A DNA stretch of 35,221 nt from Chloroflexota bacterium (GCA_018263575.1 JAANWX010000081.1:1-35221); one strand, 5' to 3'. Shown: positions 8,534 through 18,146, counted from the first letter of the stretch. Numbers and translations are program-made. The notes: generated by a model from the sequence alone, not told the origin.

Positions 8534-10638
8534 CTATTCAAACTTAATGACCAAGGCGGGGTCACCGAAGAGCATGAAAGTCCCCAGCACGTCACGGGAA
8601 TTAGGATCATCAACGGGTACTTGTCGCCAAGCCTCGAGGACAACGTCCCCCAAACGCTGATGTGAACCGGAGAGAAGGGCCTGGGCAATGGCATCGCTGA
8701 GGTAGCTTTGATTGGTCGGCAAGGTTAGGCTAGAAGGTGCTAGGACGGCTACCGCTCCGCCAGCGGGGTGGAAGAGCAGGCTTTCGGCTAGAGACTCCTC
8801 CGTAGGATGGGTGAAAAGCCCGGTCAGGCAGGTGAAGTTCAAGATGATGGGAAGTCGATTCTTATTGTTTAGCTGTGTGGTGTTTTCGGTGGTGAAAAGT
8901 TTGTCTTTGCCCCACATTTTCAGGCTTCCGTGTCCAAAATAGGCCGTCAAGAAGGCGCCTTCCTCTAATGTAGTTTGGATCTGCGATGCGCCATCCGTCT
9001 CACCGGCTGCTGGGGTGAGGAGAGAGCTTTGGTAGGATTCCTGAAAGAGATTTAGAAAGGCCTGAGCGTCATCCTTGAAGCCGGATTCCTGACCATCGGC
9101 GATAGCTACGATATGTTTGTTCCATGCTGCAGTGGGTGGCTCGTTTTCATAAGCGATCGTTTTCTCGACGAAAGCTTGTATTTGTTCCGGCTCCCGAGCG
9201 GGGACACGTCCCAGGGCTAGGTCGGGCCAGGGGTCTTGGGGGCATCGAGTTGAGCGAGGGGGACATCGCTTCCCGTTTGACCGCCATGGAGCGTGTCGAT
9301 GGGCAGGGTGGGGAGGAGATGGCCCTCCGTGGAGAATTGGTGGCCTTTGGGGTCATACGTGGCATCCCCGACGAGGAGGACGTATTGGGGCACGCTCTCC
9401 CATGATTGGTTTGCATAGCGGAGAAAGTTGCGTATAGCCACAGGGTCAGGGAAACCGTCGCCAAATTGGTCGTAGATGGCCGCGGCGGGGATGGCCAGCG
9501 TGGTCAGGTTCTGGTCTTGGCGGTGGGAGAGGAGCGGCTCCAGGGGCGTGAGCAGGTGGGCGGGGCCGATGGCCAGGTAGTCCGCTCCCTGGGTGGGGGA
9601 GGTTAGGTCTGGCGTGCGGGTGAGGGGGGAGATTTGGTCGGGAGAGAGGTATCCCCCGGGGCCGATGGCCAGGTAGCGGTGGCCTGCTTCCCCCGTGAAG
9701 GTTGGGTCGTCCGGGACAGCGTCGGCGGAGACCAGGCGTTGGGCTTTTTCAGGTGCGGTGACATCATAGATAACGGGAGTCGTACCGAATCCGGTCAGGC
9801 GCAGCGGGGTGTCACCTCCCTCGAAGCGGAGGGTGTCGTTCGAAGCCTGCGACTGGCGGGGATAGGCGATCTCCACCCAGTCCAAAAAGATCATATCAAC
9901 TGGGGCTTCGGTGTCTCCTGGAGCGGTGATTTCCAGGGTGTTTTCTCCCGTGGTGAGCGTGTTTTCAGGGATAGGGGCCGAGATGATTTGGGGGGCCTGT
10001 CCATCCCAGGTTTGGTTGGCGATAGGCTCCCCGTTGAGGGTGAGTTGGATGTGGTGGTCGGGTTCGGCGGATGCTTGGGTCTTCCCCCACAGTCTGACCT
10101 GAAGGGATCCAGGGCCGGAAGCGACTTTGTGGAGGGTGATGGGAAGGGTGAGGGTTTGGGGGGCGATGATGCGTTGGCCGAGCCATGGGTTTTCCAGGGC
10201 GAGTGGTTGGTAAGAGATGTTTTCTTCTAGGCGCAGGTGGGCAGTGTAGGTGGTTCGGGCTGAGGTTTCTGCCGGATGGTAGGTTTCCGTGGGGCGGCTT
10301 TGATTTCCATTCTCTGGGGTGAGGATGAAAATCGCGTAGGTTGTGTAAGGGTTGTCAGGCTCGGGAGCGTAGAAGTAGAGCGTGGGCGGGTGGGTCTCTT
10401 TTGTTATCCAAAAAGGTTGCGGCTCCCCGCGTAAGGTGAGGCTTAGTTTCGAGGGCAATTCAGGCCAGCCTAGTTCTTGGGCCGTGATGTGGTAGATGCC
10501 CTCCTGGGTTGTGTATATTTTTAGGCCGTTTATTTCTGAAGAGGTTTCAGAGGAGGAGGGGTTTTGGGGCGTGCACCCTCTAGCGACCAAGAGCAGGATG
10601 AGACTGAAGAGGAGAAGGCGTTTTTTGATTGAGGGCAT
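8534..10638 (-). pseudogene. C25 (gingipain-like) cysteine peptidase with a single frameshift
   Basis: ORF 9217..10638 (..YVLLVGDATYDPKGH..DVPLAQLDAP) continues in another frame as QDPWPDLALGRVPAREPEQIQAFVEKTIAYENEPPTAAWNKHIVAIADGQES..YFGHGSLKMWG..NFTCLTG..LFGDPALVIKFE, ending at 8534. Confidence 0.85.
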
Positions 10639-10641
10639 GGT

Positions 10642-11403
10642 TTATGTTTTTGGGGCGATGAATTTGAAGTAAGCAATTCCTAAAAGGGTCCAGAAAAGGA
10701 TCACGCCCCCAATGATTCCAAAGTTGGGTAGGATTTTCATCACCAGTGAGGGGGGAGCTGGGGAAGGTATCAGCGTTAGTGTAGGGGAAGAGGTGAGCGT
10801 TAATGTGGGGGTTGGAAACTGGAACGCTTCGAGAACGGTGAAATCCGCGTCAGGTGGGGTTGCCGTAGGGGTTATGGTTGGTGTGAACGTGTTTGTAGGG
10901 GTGAGGCTTATGGTAGGGGTTGGCGTAGGGGAGGGGGTATCAGAAGGATTAAAGGTGGGTGTGTTGGTTGGCTGGGAATTTTCGGGTGGTGTGTCACTTG
11001 GGGTGGGGGTGGGAGTCTGCGTGGCGGGGCCGACCACGACGGGGCCATGAAAGGTTGAGACATTATTAATATCTATGTCTTCTAGTTTATAGTAGTAATT
11101 GGTGTCTGAATTAATATTGACATCAATGAAGTCATAAGTTGCGCCAATAATGCTATCACCCACGCCGTCGATAAAGTTGCTAATACGCGAATAATTACCT
11201 TCTGGGGCTGAACTGCGGACGACATAAAAACCCGAAAGATCAAGTTCGGAGGCTGTTTCCCACTCTAAGCGGACTTGGGGGCCGGTTTCTAAGGTGGCCT
11301 CGAAATAAAGCAGGTCTACGGCCGCCCGGGTGGTAGTGACCACGGTTGCTAAGGTAATGGTGAGTAAGAGTATTGTGAGGGCTATCCAGATTCTTTTTGG
11401 CAT
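10642..11403 (-). CDS. Secreted Fn3-like domain protein with TP-rich stalk and C-terminal TM anchor
   Basis: Signal-like MPKRIWIALTILLLTITLATVV; RLEWETASELDLSGFYVVRSS; TPTPTPSDTPP stalk; IIGGVILFWTLLGIAYFKFIA. The ORF opens at 11574, but 11403 is a better start. Confidence 0.75.
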   Translation of the reverse strand: MPKRIWIALTILLLTITLATVVTTTRAAVDLLYFEATLETGPQVRLEWETASELDLSGFYVVRSSAPEGNYSRISNFIDGVGDSIIGATYDFIDVNINSDTNYYYKLEDIDINNVSTFHGPVVVGPATQTPTPTPSDTPPENSQPTNTPTFNPSDTPSPTPTPTISLTPTNTFTPTITPTATPPDADFTVLEAFQFPTPTLTLTSSPTLTLIPSPAPPSLVMKILPNFGIIGGVILFWTLLGIAYFKFIAPKT

Positions 11404-11475
11404 GGGAGGAGTAGAGAGTGATGAGTGCTTAGTACACGATGGCATAAGTTCGTTGGTGGTTGATATTTGTGCTTC

Positions 11476-11534
11476 AGGTGCAATGCACTCCCCACCATGG
11501 GTGCACACCGTGAAAACGGGAGTGCAACGCACCT
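11476..11534. repeat. Hairpin AGGTGCAATGCACTCCC-N25-GGGAGTGCAACGCACCT
   Basis: 17-bp arms with 2 mismatches; same core as the hairpins at 2627 and 2689. Confidence 0.75.
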
Positions 11535-11577
11535 TGGAATCGCATAAGGACTTGCGCCGTGTTGTACTTGGCACTAG

Positions 11578-11668
11578 TCTCCTAGTCCCTGATCCCTGAT
11601 CCCTGATCCCTGATCCCTGATCTCCTGATCTCCTGATCTACTGATCTCCTGGTCTACTGTTCCCCAGT
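11578..11668. repeat. Degenerate tandem repeat (TGATCCC/TGATCTCC)n
   Basis: 'tgatccctgatccctgatccctgatccctgatctcctgatctcctgatctactgatctcctgg'. Confidence 0.9.
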
Positions 11669-11943
11669 CAACTGACATCGACCATATCTTTCTCTACCAG
11701 ATCACCCAGGAATTCTAACGTATCTGCCTCGGCGGTGGCTTGAGGTACCTCATATTCCCGGTGGATGGTCCTGGCAATATCCTTGACTGTTTGTTGGCCG
11801 TCGAGGAGTTCCCAGATACGGGCGCCGACCTCGTTGAGGACTTTGACTTTGCCCTGTTGAGGGAGGACGAGTACGGCTTCGTCATCAACGATGCGGGCGA
11901 CGATATCTGCTTTGGGTTTAGGATTTGACTCTGGGGTAAACAT
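11668..11943 (-). CDS. PqqD family protein (RiPP recognition element-like peptide chaperone)
   Basis: 91 aa: VARIVDDEAVLVLPQQGKVKVLNEVGARIWELLDGQQTVKDIARTIHREYEVPQATAEADTLEFLGDLVEKDMV. Confidence 0.9.
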   Translation of the reverse strand: MFTPESNPKPKADIVARIVDDEAVLVLPQQGKVKVLNEVGARIWELLDGQQTVKDIARTIHREYEVPQATAEADTLEFLGDLVEKDMVDVS

Positions 11944-12040
11944 GATCGCCTTCCTGGGCTACAGGTGATGGAGTGATCGGTGATGAGATTATAAAGTGAT
12001 AAATTTGGAAACACAACGCAGTAGCGTATGCCACTAGGTT

Positions 12041-12673
12041 TCACATTTCACAGCGTTTCACGCTGAATTGTATCAGGATTTTGGTTAAGAGTCGAAATGG
12101 GATAGCCAGCAACTTATGGAGATAGGAAATACCCCTGATTTGCCTTCCGCCGAACAGACGCGAGGTAATGCCTTTAACAAGGTTCACGAGGTGGATTTGA
12201 TGGCTATGGATCCTCCCCAGAATCCGGTTTGTACATGGCCAGGGATGGGCGCTCATTGACCAGGTGCGTTTTCCACGTTGAATGCCGCTGACCTTGCCGA
12301 GGACGCAGTCTGGTTTTAGGGGAGGATCTGAGGAAAGTGCTTTATCTCCCTTACACACCCAGAAGATTTCCTTTTTAGCCAACAAACGGTGGGTGGTGAG
12401 GGTTTGATCCTTCTCGAAGACAATCAGGTCACCGGGAAGGCAATTGGTCTGCGAAGCCCGTGCTACAAAGACAATATCACCGCTTTGCAGGAGAGGGGCC
12501 ATGCTTTGGCTGGTGACCTTCAAGTGGAGCGGGGTGCCGCTTGCGATGATCTCTCGGAGAAGAAGGGAGATAGTATTGTCATAGCTGGGAATTGTTTCCT
12601 TGGCTGACAGTTGCCGTGCGTTCTGCTTCCTTTGATCCCTTTGTCTCTTCTGTTTCCTCTGTCGCCTCTGCAT
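12041..12673 (-). CDS. S24/S26 family (signal peptidase-like) protein
   Basis: SQSMAPLLQSGDIVFVARA, GDLIVFEKDQTLTTHRLL, KGDKALSSDPPL. N-terminal about 30 aa come from purine-rich low-complexity DNA, so the start is uncertain. Confidence 0.8.
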   Translation of the reverse strand: MQRRQRKQKRQRDQRKQNARQLSAKETIPSYDNTISLLLREIIASGTPLHLKVTSQSMAPLLQSGDIVFVARASQTNCLPGDLIVFEKDQTLTTHRLLAKKEIFWVCKGDKALSSDPPLKPDCVLGKVSGIQRGKRTWSMSAHPWPCTNRILGRIHSHQIHLVNLVKGITSRLFGGRQIRGISYLHKLLAIPFRLLTKILIQFSVKRCEM

Positions 12674-12697
12674 CTTTTACTTCCTTTGTCCTCGCTA

Positions 12698-15679
12698 CTA
12701 AGGATTGCGGTTGATGAAGGGGAGGAACACCTTGTAGTAGGGTGGGACTTGAATTTGCAGGGCTGGATCGCCAAAGAGGGTGAAGGTGTGGAGGAGATCG
12801 AAGTTGTTGCCTGTTTGATAGAGGTAGAGCTTGCTGGCTAGTGTTACTGCTCCAAAATCGGTGACGTTATTGGTGATGAGAGCCTCATAGAAGCCTTCTG
12901 CCAAGGCATCGTGCCCGGTGCCAACACCTAAGCCAGTGGGAGAGAACGCTCCCACCGCGCCCCCGTTGGTAGCCCGAACAAGTTCGCCTATCAGACTCTC
13001 TGTGTTGGGATAGACCCAATAGGCGTCCAGGCAGTCTAAGGAGAGGGCGATGGGAAGTTGATCGATATTGGTCAGGTTGGGAACGTCGCCACTGACGAAG
13101 ATTTGTTCATGCGTCCAGCGTTCAATAGAGCCATGCCCAATGAAGGTCATCAGCGAGGCGCCGGTGTTGTTCAAAGTGTCTAAAATGGCCGCTGTAACAC
13201 CATCAGCGTTTGAACAATCATGGCCAATTGCAGTGCAATCCTCGCCAAGGTAGATTTTGGTTGCTTCGTACTGTGAAGGGGTGATATAGGTATCAACCAA
13301 GGCATCCGAGGAGGCCACAAAATTTCCTGCGTCATCGGGTACATCGTCAGAAACCTGGATGATGTTGGATTGCCAGTCTTGGAATCCGCTTTGTTCGTAG
13401 GTGGTGACCTTATCGATATAGGTGTTCAACTCTGCTTCGCTGCTGATCGGAATCCTGCCGATGGCCAGATCGGGGAGCGGGTCATCGCCGACAAGGGTGG
13501 CTAGCAAGTTGGCGCTGTCCACTTCCCCCTGCCAGGGATCAACGAAGGCCAGGTTGGGGAGCATATAGTTGGGGGACGGAGCACCGTACTTTGTGTCCGT
13601 GTAGCCTTTCAAGTTCCAGTGCCCGTTGCCGACCAGGAGAACGTAACTGGGGGGCGTGTTCCAGTTGGAGAAGGTGTAGGCCAAGAAATTCTTGATAGCA
13701 ATCGTGTGGTAAATGCCATAGTTGAAGGTATTGTAGAGATCGTTGATGTCGACGATCATGGTGCTAAGGCCCTGGTTTTGGCGATGGGTAGCCAGGGTGT
13801 CGAGGGCTGTCTCGAACTCCGGGGGGGTGATGAAGATGTAGTCGGCTTCAGGGAGGGTAGCGAAATCGGGGGGCGTGTAGGAGGTGATACTCCCCGGACT
13901 TTGAATTCCGTCTCCACCAGCGGCAAAATAGTCAGCTTCAGCGCTGTGGCTGGCGGTGAAGGTCAGTGTCCCGCTGTTGAAGGTCGCTCCGGTGATCCTG
14001 ATGGGCGAAATAGGATCGGTGATGTCATAAACATCTGCGCTAAGGCTGGTGAAGTTGCCGATTTCGTATTGCCAATTTGAACCGGCCTCATCCCGTTCGA
14101 AGTGAAGTTGATTATTTTCGGCTTGGAATTGGCGGGGATATTCGACCTCGAACCAGTTGAAGTAGAGGTAATCGTTATTTTCGCTCCGGAAGAGGAGTTG
14201 GTTCACGCCTTCCTGGAGATCGCTGAGGGCCACTTGGCTGGAAAAATCATGGTCCCCAATCCCGCTCCAGGTGGATTCATCGACGGGAACCGGGCTTGGA
14301 TCGGTGTCGTCCCGGTTAAGGAAAATGTGCGTATCATGGGCGGTATTTTGCCGGGAAATCAGCTCCCCACTGACGACCGGGTTGACCGGAGCAGTATCCG
14401 CGACAGCTACGAGGGTGACTTCATAGGTGTAGGTAGCCGTATCGCGGACTTTTTCCCATAGCCAGGTATCGGCGCTGCTGAAATGATGGGTATACCATTC
14501 GTTAGATTCTTCGGCGTGGGCCGTGGCCATGTAGTAGTCCGGCACAGTGGAGCCATCTGGGGTGCCGTCGCTGGTGCCCATGCGTGCCCCGCCAGCGGGG
14601 TCGAGGTGGAGCCAATAGACGTTTTCGTCGGTGTACTTTTCGATGAGATCTTTAATTTCGCAATTCGGACAGGTCGTAGTCCAATCTTTCATGGAAGTAG
14701 CGTAGAGGGTGGCCAGGCGGTCTCCCCGGAATTTTTGCCCATAAAAGGTGATTGTGTCGCCATCATCAAAGCCGTTGTCCCCCTCTCCTTCGACGTGAAT
14801 GGCAATCTCTTGGCCCTGGCAGGTGAGCTTGAATTGGGCGGGGTCAACGTTGTCCACGTCCATGCCTGCCCCCTGGAGATCAGCATACGTCACCCGGTAG
14901 ATGCCGTCCTGATTTACGGTGATCTTGTAGGCTGTTTCGGTAAGGGTAGGCTCTGTGAGCGGGGTGCTGAGGGGGACTTGGCTCGATTGCGCTCCAACCT
15001 GGGCTTGAGGGGTATTGGCGGTCGTGCCAGAGGAAACATCTCCTAGAGGAGAGGCGGAAGGGGCGTTGCGTGCAGTTTCTGAAAAGGTGATTTCCACTCG
15101 CAATGTTTTGTACCAAACCAAATCACCCTGAACGGGATTGTATTGGAAGGGGAAGACTCGCAGGGGAACCAGGCGCTGATCCCGCATCCAGGCATCCTCG
15201 CCAAGTTGGACGGGATTTTCCGGGAAGAGGGTGTCTTGGGCGTAAATGCTTTCCTTGGGGACGCGCTGGGTTTGGCCTGGGGATAGATCACCTTCCGGGG
15301 GGAGAGGAGAAGGGGCAGGGGGAATGTAGAATGGCCCTGGGAGGGGGATGCTATCTTGAGCGGTTATTTGAACATGTACCTCGGCCTGCGAGGGGATATT
15401 GATCAATGTGCTATAAAAGGAAAGTTCGGGGAAACCCGCCTGGGCCAGCGTTTGCCCCCTGGGGATTTGGATTTGATGCGCTATGGTCTCGGAAAAGGGG
15501 GTGCTGTTTACCTCATAGCCCGGAGTGTTAACCTCGAAAACCAACGAATCGGGACTCTCATGGACAAGACGCAGCCCTGGAGGTGGTTGGTCTTCGCTTG
15601 TCAGGGCATGTGTGGAGGTTGGAAGTGATCCCGAAAAAGTGATACTGGCTACAAGGAACAGAAATATGATCCGTTTCAT
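12698..15679 (-). CDS. Large secreted C25 (gingipain-like) cysteine peptidase
   Basis: Signal peptide MKRIIFLFLVASITFSGSLP; FIGHGSIERW and LSLDCLDAYW (candidate His/Cys positions); LFGDPALQIQ; C-terminal YKVFLPFINRNP. The ORF opens at 15730, but 15679 is a better start. Confidence 0.87.
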   Translation of the reverse strand: MKRIIFLFLVASITFSGSLPTSTHALTSEDQPPPGLRLVHESPDSLVFEVNTPGYEVNSTPFSETIAHQIQIPRGQTLAQAGFPELSFYSTLINIPSQAEVHVQITAQDSIPLPGPFYIPPAPSPLPPEGDLSPGQTQRVPKESIYAQDTLFPENPVQLGEDAWMRDQRLVPLRVFPFQYNPVQGDLVWYKTLRVEITFSETARNAPSASPLGDVSSGTTANTPQAQVGAQSSQVPLSTPLTEPTLTETAYKITVNQDGIYRVTYADLQGAGMDVDNVDPAQFKLTCQGQEIAIHVEGEGDNGFDDGDTITFYGQKFRGDRLATLYATSMKDWTTTCPNCEIKDLIEKYTDENVYWLHLDPAGGARMGTSDGTPDGSTVPDYYMATAHAEESNEWYTHHFSSADTWLWEKVRDTATYTYEVTLVAVADTAPVNPVVSGELISRQNTAHDTHIFLNRDDTDPSPVPVDESTWSGIGDHDFSSQVALSDLQEGVNQLLFRSENNDYLYFNWFEVEYPRQFQAENNQLHFERDEAGSNWQYEIGNFTSLSADVYDITDPISPIRITGATFNSGTLTFTASHSAEADYFAAGGDGIQSPGSITSYTPPDFATLPEADYIFITPPEFETALDTLATHRQNQGLSTMIVDINDLYNTFNYGIYHTIAIKNFLAYTFSNWNTPPSYVLLVGNGHWNLKGYTDTKYGAPSPNYMLPNLAFVDPWQGEVDSANLLATLVGDDPLPDLAIGRIPISSEAELNTYIDKVTTYEQSGFQDWQSNIIQVSDDVPDDAGNFVASSDALVDTYITPSQYEATKIYLGEDCTAIGHDCSNADGVTAAILDTLNNTGASLMTFIGHGSIERWTHEQIFVSGDVPNLTNIDQLPIALSLDCLDAYWVYPNTESLIGELVRATNGGAVGAFSPTGLGVGTGHDALAEGFYEALITNNVTDFGAVTLASKLYLYQTGNNFDLLHTFTLFGDPALQIQVPPYYKVFLPFINRNP

Positions 15680-15845
15680 AGCATTGAGAGATGTGGAGAG
15701 TGATGAGTGAAGAGTGACGAGTGAGGTCACGTTTTACTCGTTAGGTTTCACTTAACTTCATACGTTCCAATATGGCAAAACAACGGACCTCGGAGCAGAT
15801 TCGAAGCCCGTTGTTTTCTTGATTATTTCAAAGCCAAAGGCAATT

Positions 15846-15977
15846 TTAGCCTTCTGGCGATCCAGGGTTGAGCGGGTCAACCGGGTTGCCCAACGGAGTA
15901 CCGGCCTTGGTTTCTAGATCAAGTTCGTATTTGATCTCTGGTTTAATATAAGGCTTTCGGGTAGTGTCCTGATTCAT
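15846..15977 (-). CDS. 43-aa candidate RiPP-like precursor peptide
   Basis: Absent from the ORF track. Translates as MNQDTTRKPYIKPEIKYELDLETKAGTPLGNPVDPLNPGSPEG*; GGAG about 7 nt before ATG; YxxPxI motif (YIKPEI); directly upstream of the C25 gene. Confidence 0.7.
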   Translation of the reverse strand: MNQDTTRKPYIKPEIKYELDLETKAGTPLGNPVDPLNPGSPEG

Positions 15978-15989
15978 ATAAGCTCTCCG

Positions 15990-16406
15990 TTATGAGCAGG
16001 TTTTTGAGATAGAATTTTTATCTTGCATTACCCATGTGCTGACGATAGAAAAAATGGTAATTATCCCAAAAACAATTGAATAAATTGCTTGAAAGGTTGA
16101 CCAAGCCCGAAGATTGGAGAGAATAATGGCGGCGGGTTCGTTATGATTTTTGTGATAAGCCATTGATGGTGAGCTGCTTTGATTGTTCCAAACGGATACT
16201 AAAAAAGGTTTTACAACGAATGATATGGTTAAGATTAATAGAAAAACCAAAGCGAGTCCTGTTGCCAGCTTGAGGGCAGGTTGACGCCAACTTTTCGCCG
16301 GTTTTTGAATCTCAGACATCAGGCACGCTTTTACCCCCGAAGGCGGCTGTTCTTCAACCTGGGCGGTGAGGGCGGTTTTTAGGTTTAGGTGTTGGTTGTT
16401 GGGCAT
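15990..16406 (-). CDS. Small membrane protein, putative anti-sigma factor or associated protein
   Basis: 138 aa with two TM stretches, immediately downstream of an ECF sigma factor; assigned by position. Confidence 0.45.
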   Translation of the reverse strand: MPNNQHLNLKTALTAQVEEQPPSGVKACLMSEIQKPAKSWRQPALKLATGLALVFLLILTISFVVKPFLVSVWNNQSSSPSMAYHKNHNEPAAIILSNLRAWSTFQAIYSIVFGIITIFSIVSTWVMQDKNSISKTCS

Positions 16407-16571
16407 TGGATATTAGATGATATTAGATATTGGGTATTGGATATTAGATATTTAGCGTTCTGTTAGTATAGTAGTAAAAGGGGGGGAAAAGGTTCAAAAG
16501 TGGTTGGAGATTGGTATATCGGTATATTAGTACATTGGTAGATTGGTTTCCCAGTCTCCCAGTTTCCCAAT

Positions 16572-17144
16572 TTACCGTTCCCCACGTTTTAATATCCCTT
16601 CCAATCTCTTCAGGGCATAGCTCATTCTGCTCTTTACCGTCCCTTCCGGGCAGTCCATGATGCGGGCGATCTCCCGGTAGGTGAAGTCGTGGACGTAGGA
16701 TAATTCGATCACGGCGCGGTGGGTGGGGGAAAGACCTTCCAGGGCGTGGTGGATGTCCTTCACTTGGGCATTGGCGAAGGCTGTTTCTTCGGGGTTCGCG
16801 AGGGCGTCTTCTTGGCGGTGATTCTCGGTGAGGGGGATTTCGCGGGGCTGCTCGTCTACCAGGGTCTTGCGCAGCCAGGCGACAGCTTGGTGGTGGGCGA
16901 TGGCGTAGATCCAGTTTTTGACCCGCGCCTCGCTGCGAAAATCCCCCGCCCCTTCCCAGACGGCCAAAAAGGTCTCCTGCAACAGGTTTTCGGCGATGGC
17001 CCGTTTGTGGGTCAGGCGCAGCAGGTAGTTGTAGATGGGGACGTTGAAGGCTTGGTAAAGTTCCTCGAAAGCGGACTGGTTCCCCTTCGCTACCCGGCGG
17101 AGGAGGCGGTGGGTTTTCGAGGGGGAAGGAGGTTTGGTAGGCAT
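16572..17144 (-). CDS. ECF-family RNA polymerase sigma factor
   Basis: ENLLQETFLAVWEGAGDFRSEARVKNWIYAIAHHQAVAWLRK (region 2) and GLSPTHRAVIELSYVHDFTYREIARIMDCPEGTVKSRMSYALKRLEGIL (region 4). Confidence 0.93.
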   Translation of the reverse strand: MPTKPPSPSKTHRLLRRVAKGNQSAFEELYQAFNVPIYNYLLRLTHKRAIAENLLQETFLAVWEGAGDFRSEARVKNWIYAIAHHQAVAWLRKTLVDEQPREIPLTENHRQEDALANPEETAFANAQVKDIHHALEGLSPTHRAVIELSYVHDFTYREIARIMDCPEGTVKSRMSYALKRLEGILKRGER

Positions 17145-17261
17145 GGGAGGCGAGGTGCGAGGTGCGAGTTGCGGGGGAGACCTGCGGTCGGGGTAAGTCT
17201 CCGGTCAGGAGACCTGGAGACATCGGGGTTGGCGAGGTGCGAGTTAGGAGTTAGGAGGTTA

Positions 17262-17345
17262 GACCCTGATTCCTGGTCACCTGATTCCTGGTCACCTGAT
17301 TCCTGATTTCCTGATTCCCTGCTCCCTGATTCCCGTCTCCCTAAT
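17262..17345. repeat. Degenerate tandem repeat (CCTGATTCCTGGTCA)n
   Basis: 'ctgattcctggtcacctgattcctggtcacctgattcctgatttcctgattccctgctccctgattcccg'. Confidence 0.85.
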
Positions 17346-18146
17346 CACTTCCCAAAAGGAATCGTCGGGGAGAAAGTGCAGGTAATAAACGGGGGTAGCG
17401 CTGAGCATGGTTTCCAACCTCGTCAATAGGGTGGGGAGGTATTGGGTGGAGAGGGGGATGATGGGGACACTTCCGGTTATTTCGGCCAGGGCTTGGGCGG
17501 GGTTCATTTTTTGGAGATAGACGGTTTTGTCTTGGACGAGGCGGAAGAGGGCCGTTACCGGGGCGTGTTCGCGCCCGCGGGCGGGTGGGGCCTGGGACGG
17601 GTTCCAGAAGGGAGTCCCGTGGGTTTCCCAGCCATCCCGGTCAGGGAGGAGGACGAGCAGGTCATCGTTGAGGAGGAGGTCGTCGGCCGAGAGACGGGAG
17701 ACGGTGGTTTTCCCGCTTCCAGAGGGGCCGAAGAAGAGGTGCGCTCGTTCCTCCCGGACGATGCCTGCCGCGTGGAAGAGGAATCCTCCCGCCTCGAAGG
17801 CCAGCAGGGCGTAAATGACGCGCATGAAGTAGTCTATTTCTTCAATGGGGGCAGCGGCGGAAAGTTGAAGATGGGCCATGTTGCGCTGGGGGGCAATCTC
17901 CCCCTGGAATCCGGGGGCGGTGAAGTGGAGGATATCTCCCTCGAAGCGAGTCCCACGCTCCAGGAGGGGGTGGGGGCGCAAATCCCCCGAAAGGTGAATT
18001 TGGGCTCGGAGGTGAGCGTTTTCCTCAGAAAGGAAGACCTGGTAACGCTCCTGAAGTTTTTGATTCAAGGTTTTTGGTTGACAAGAAATGGCGACACGGA
18101 GACCGGCTATGGATAGTGTGAAGGGTGTATGTTTAGAGGCCGGCAT
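17292..18146 (-). CDS. HPr kinase/phosphorylase C-terminal-like P-loop protein
   Basis: GFLFHAAGIVREERAHLFFGPSGSGKTTVSRLSADDLLLNDDLLVL; Walker A GPSGSGKTT. The C-terminal residues (GIREQGIRKSGIR) come from the repeat at 17262. Confidence 0.75.
   Translation of the reverse strand: MPASKHTPFTLSIAGLRVAISCQPKTLNQKLQERYQVFLSEENAHLRAQIHLSGDLRPHPLLERGTRFEGDILHFTAPGFQGEIAPQRNMAHLQLSAAAPIEEIDYFMRVIYALLAFEAGGFLFHAAGIVREERAHLFFGPSGSGKTTVSRLSADDLLLNDDLLVLLPDRDGWETHGTPFWNPSQAPPARGREHAPVTALFRLVQDKTVYLQKMNPAQALAEITGSVPIIPLSTQYLPTLLTRLETMLSATPVYYLHFLPDDSFWEVIRETGIREQGIRKSGIR

Noticed and set aside
15846-15977. Calling the peptide a lasso peptide
   Set aside because: The YxxPxI motif fits, but no asparagine-synthase-like cyclase or B2 protease is in the window, and the conserved leader Thr is not at -2 relative to the Gly that would give a 9-residue ring.
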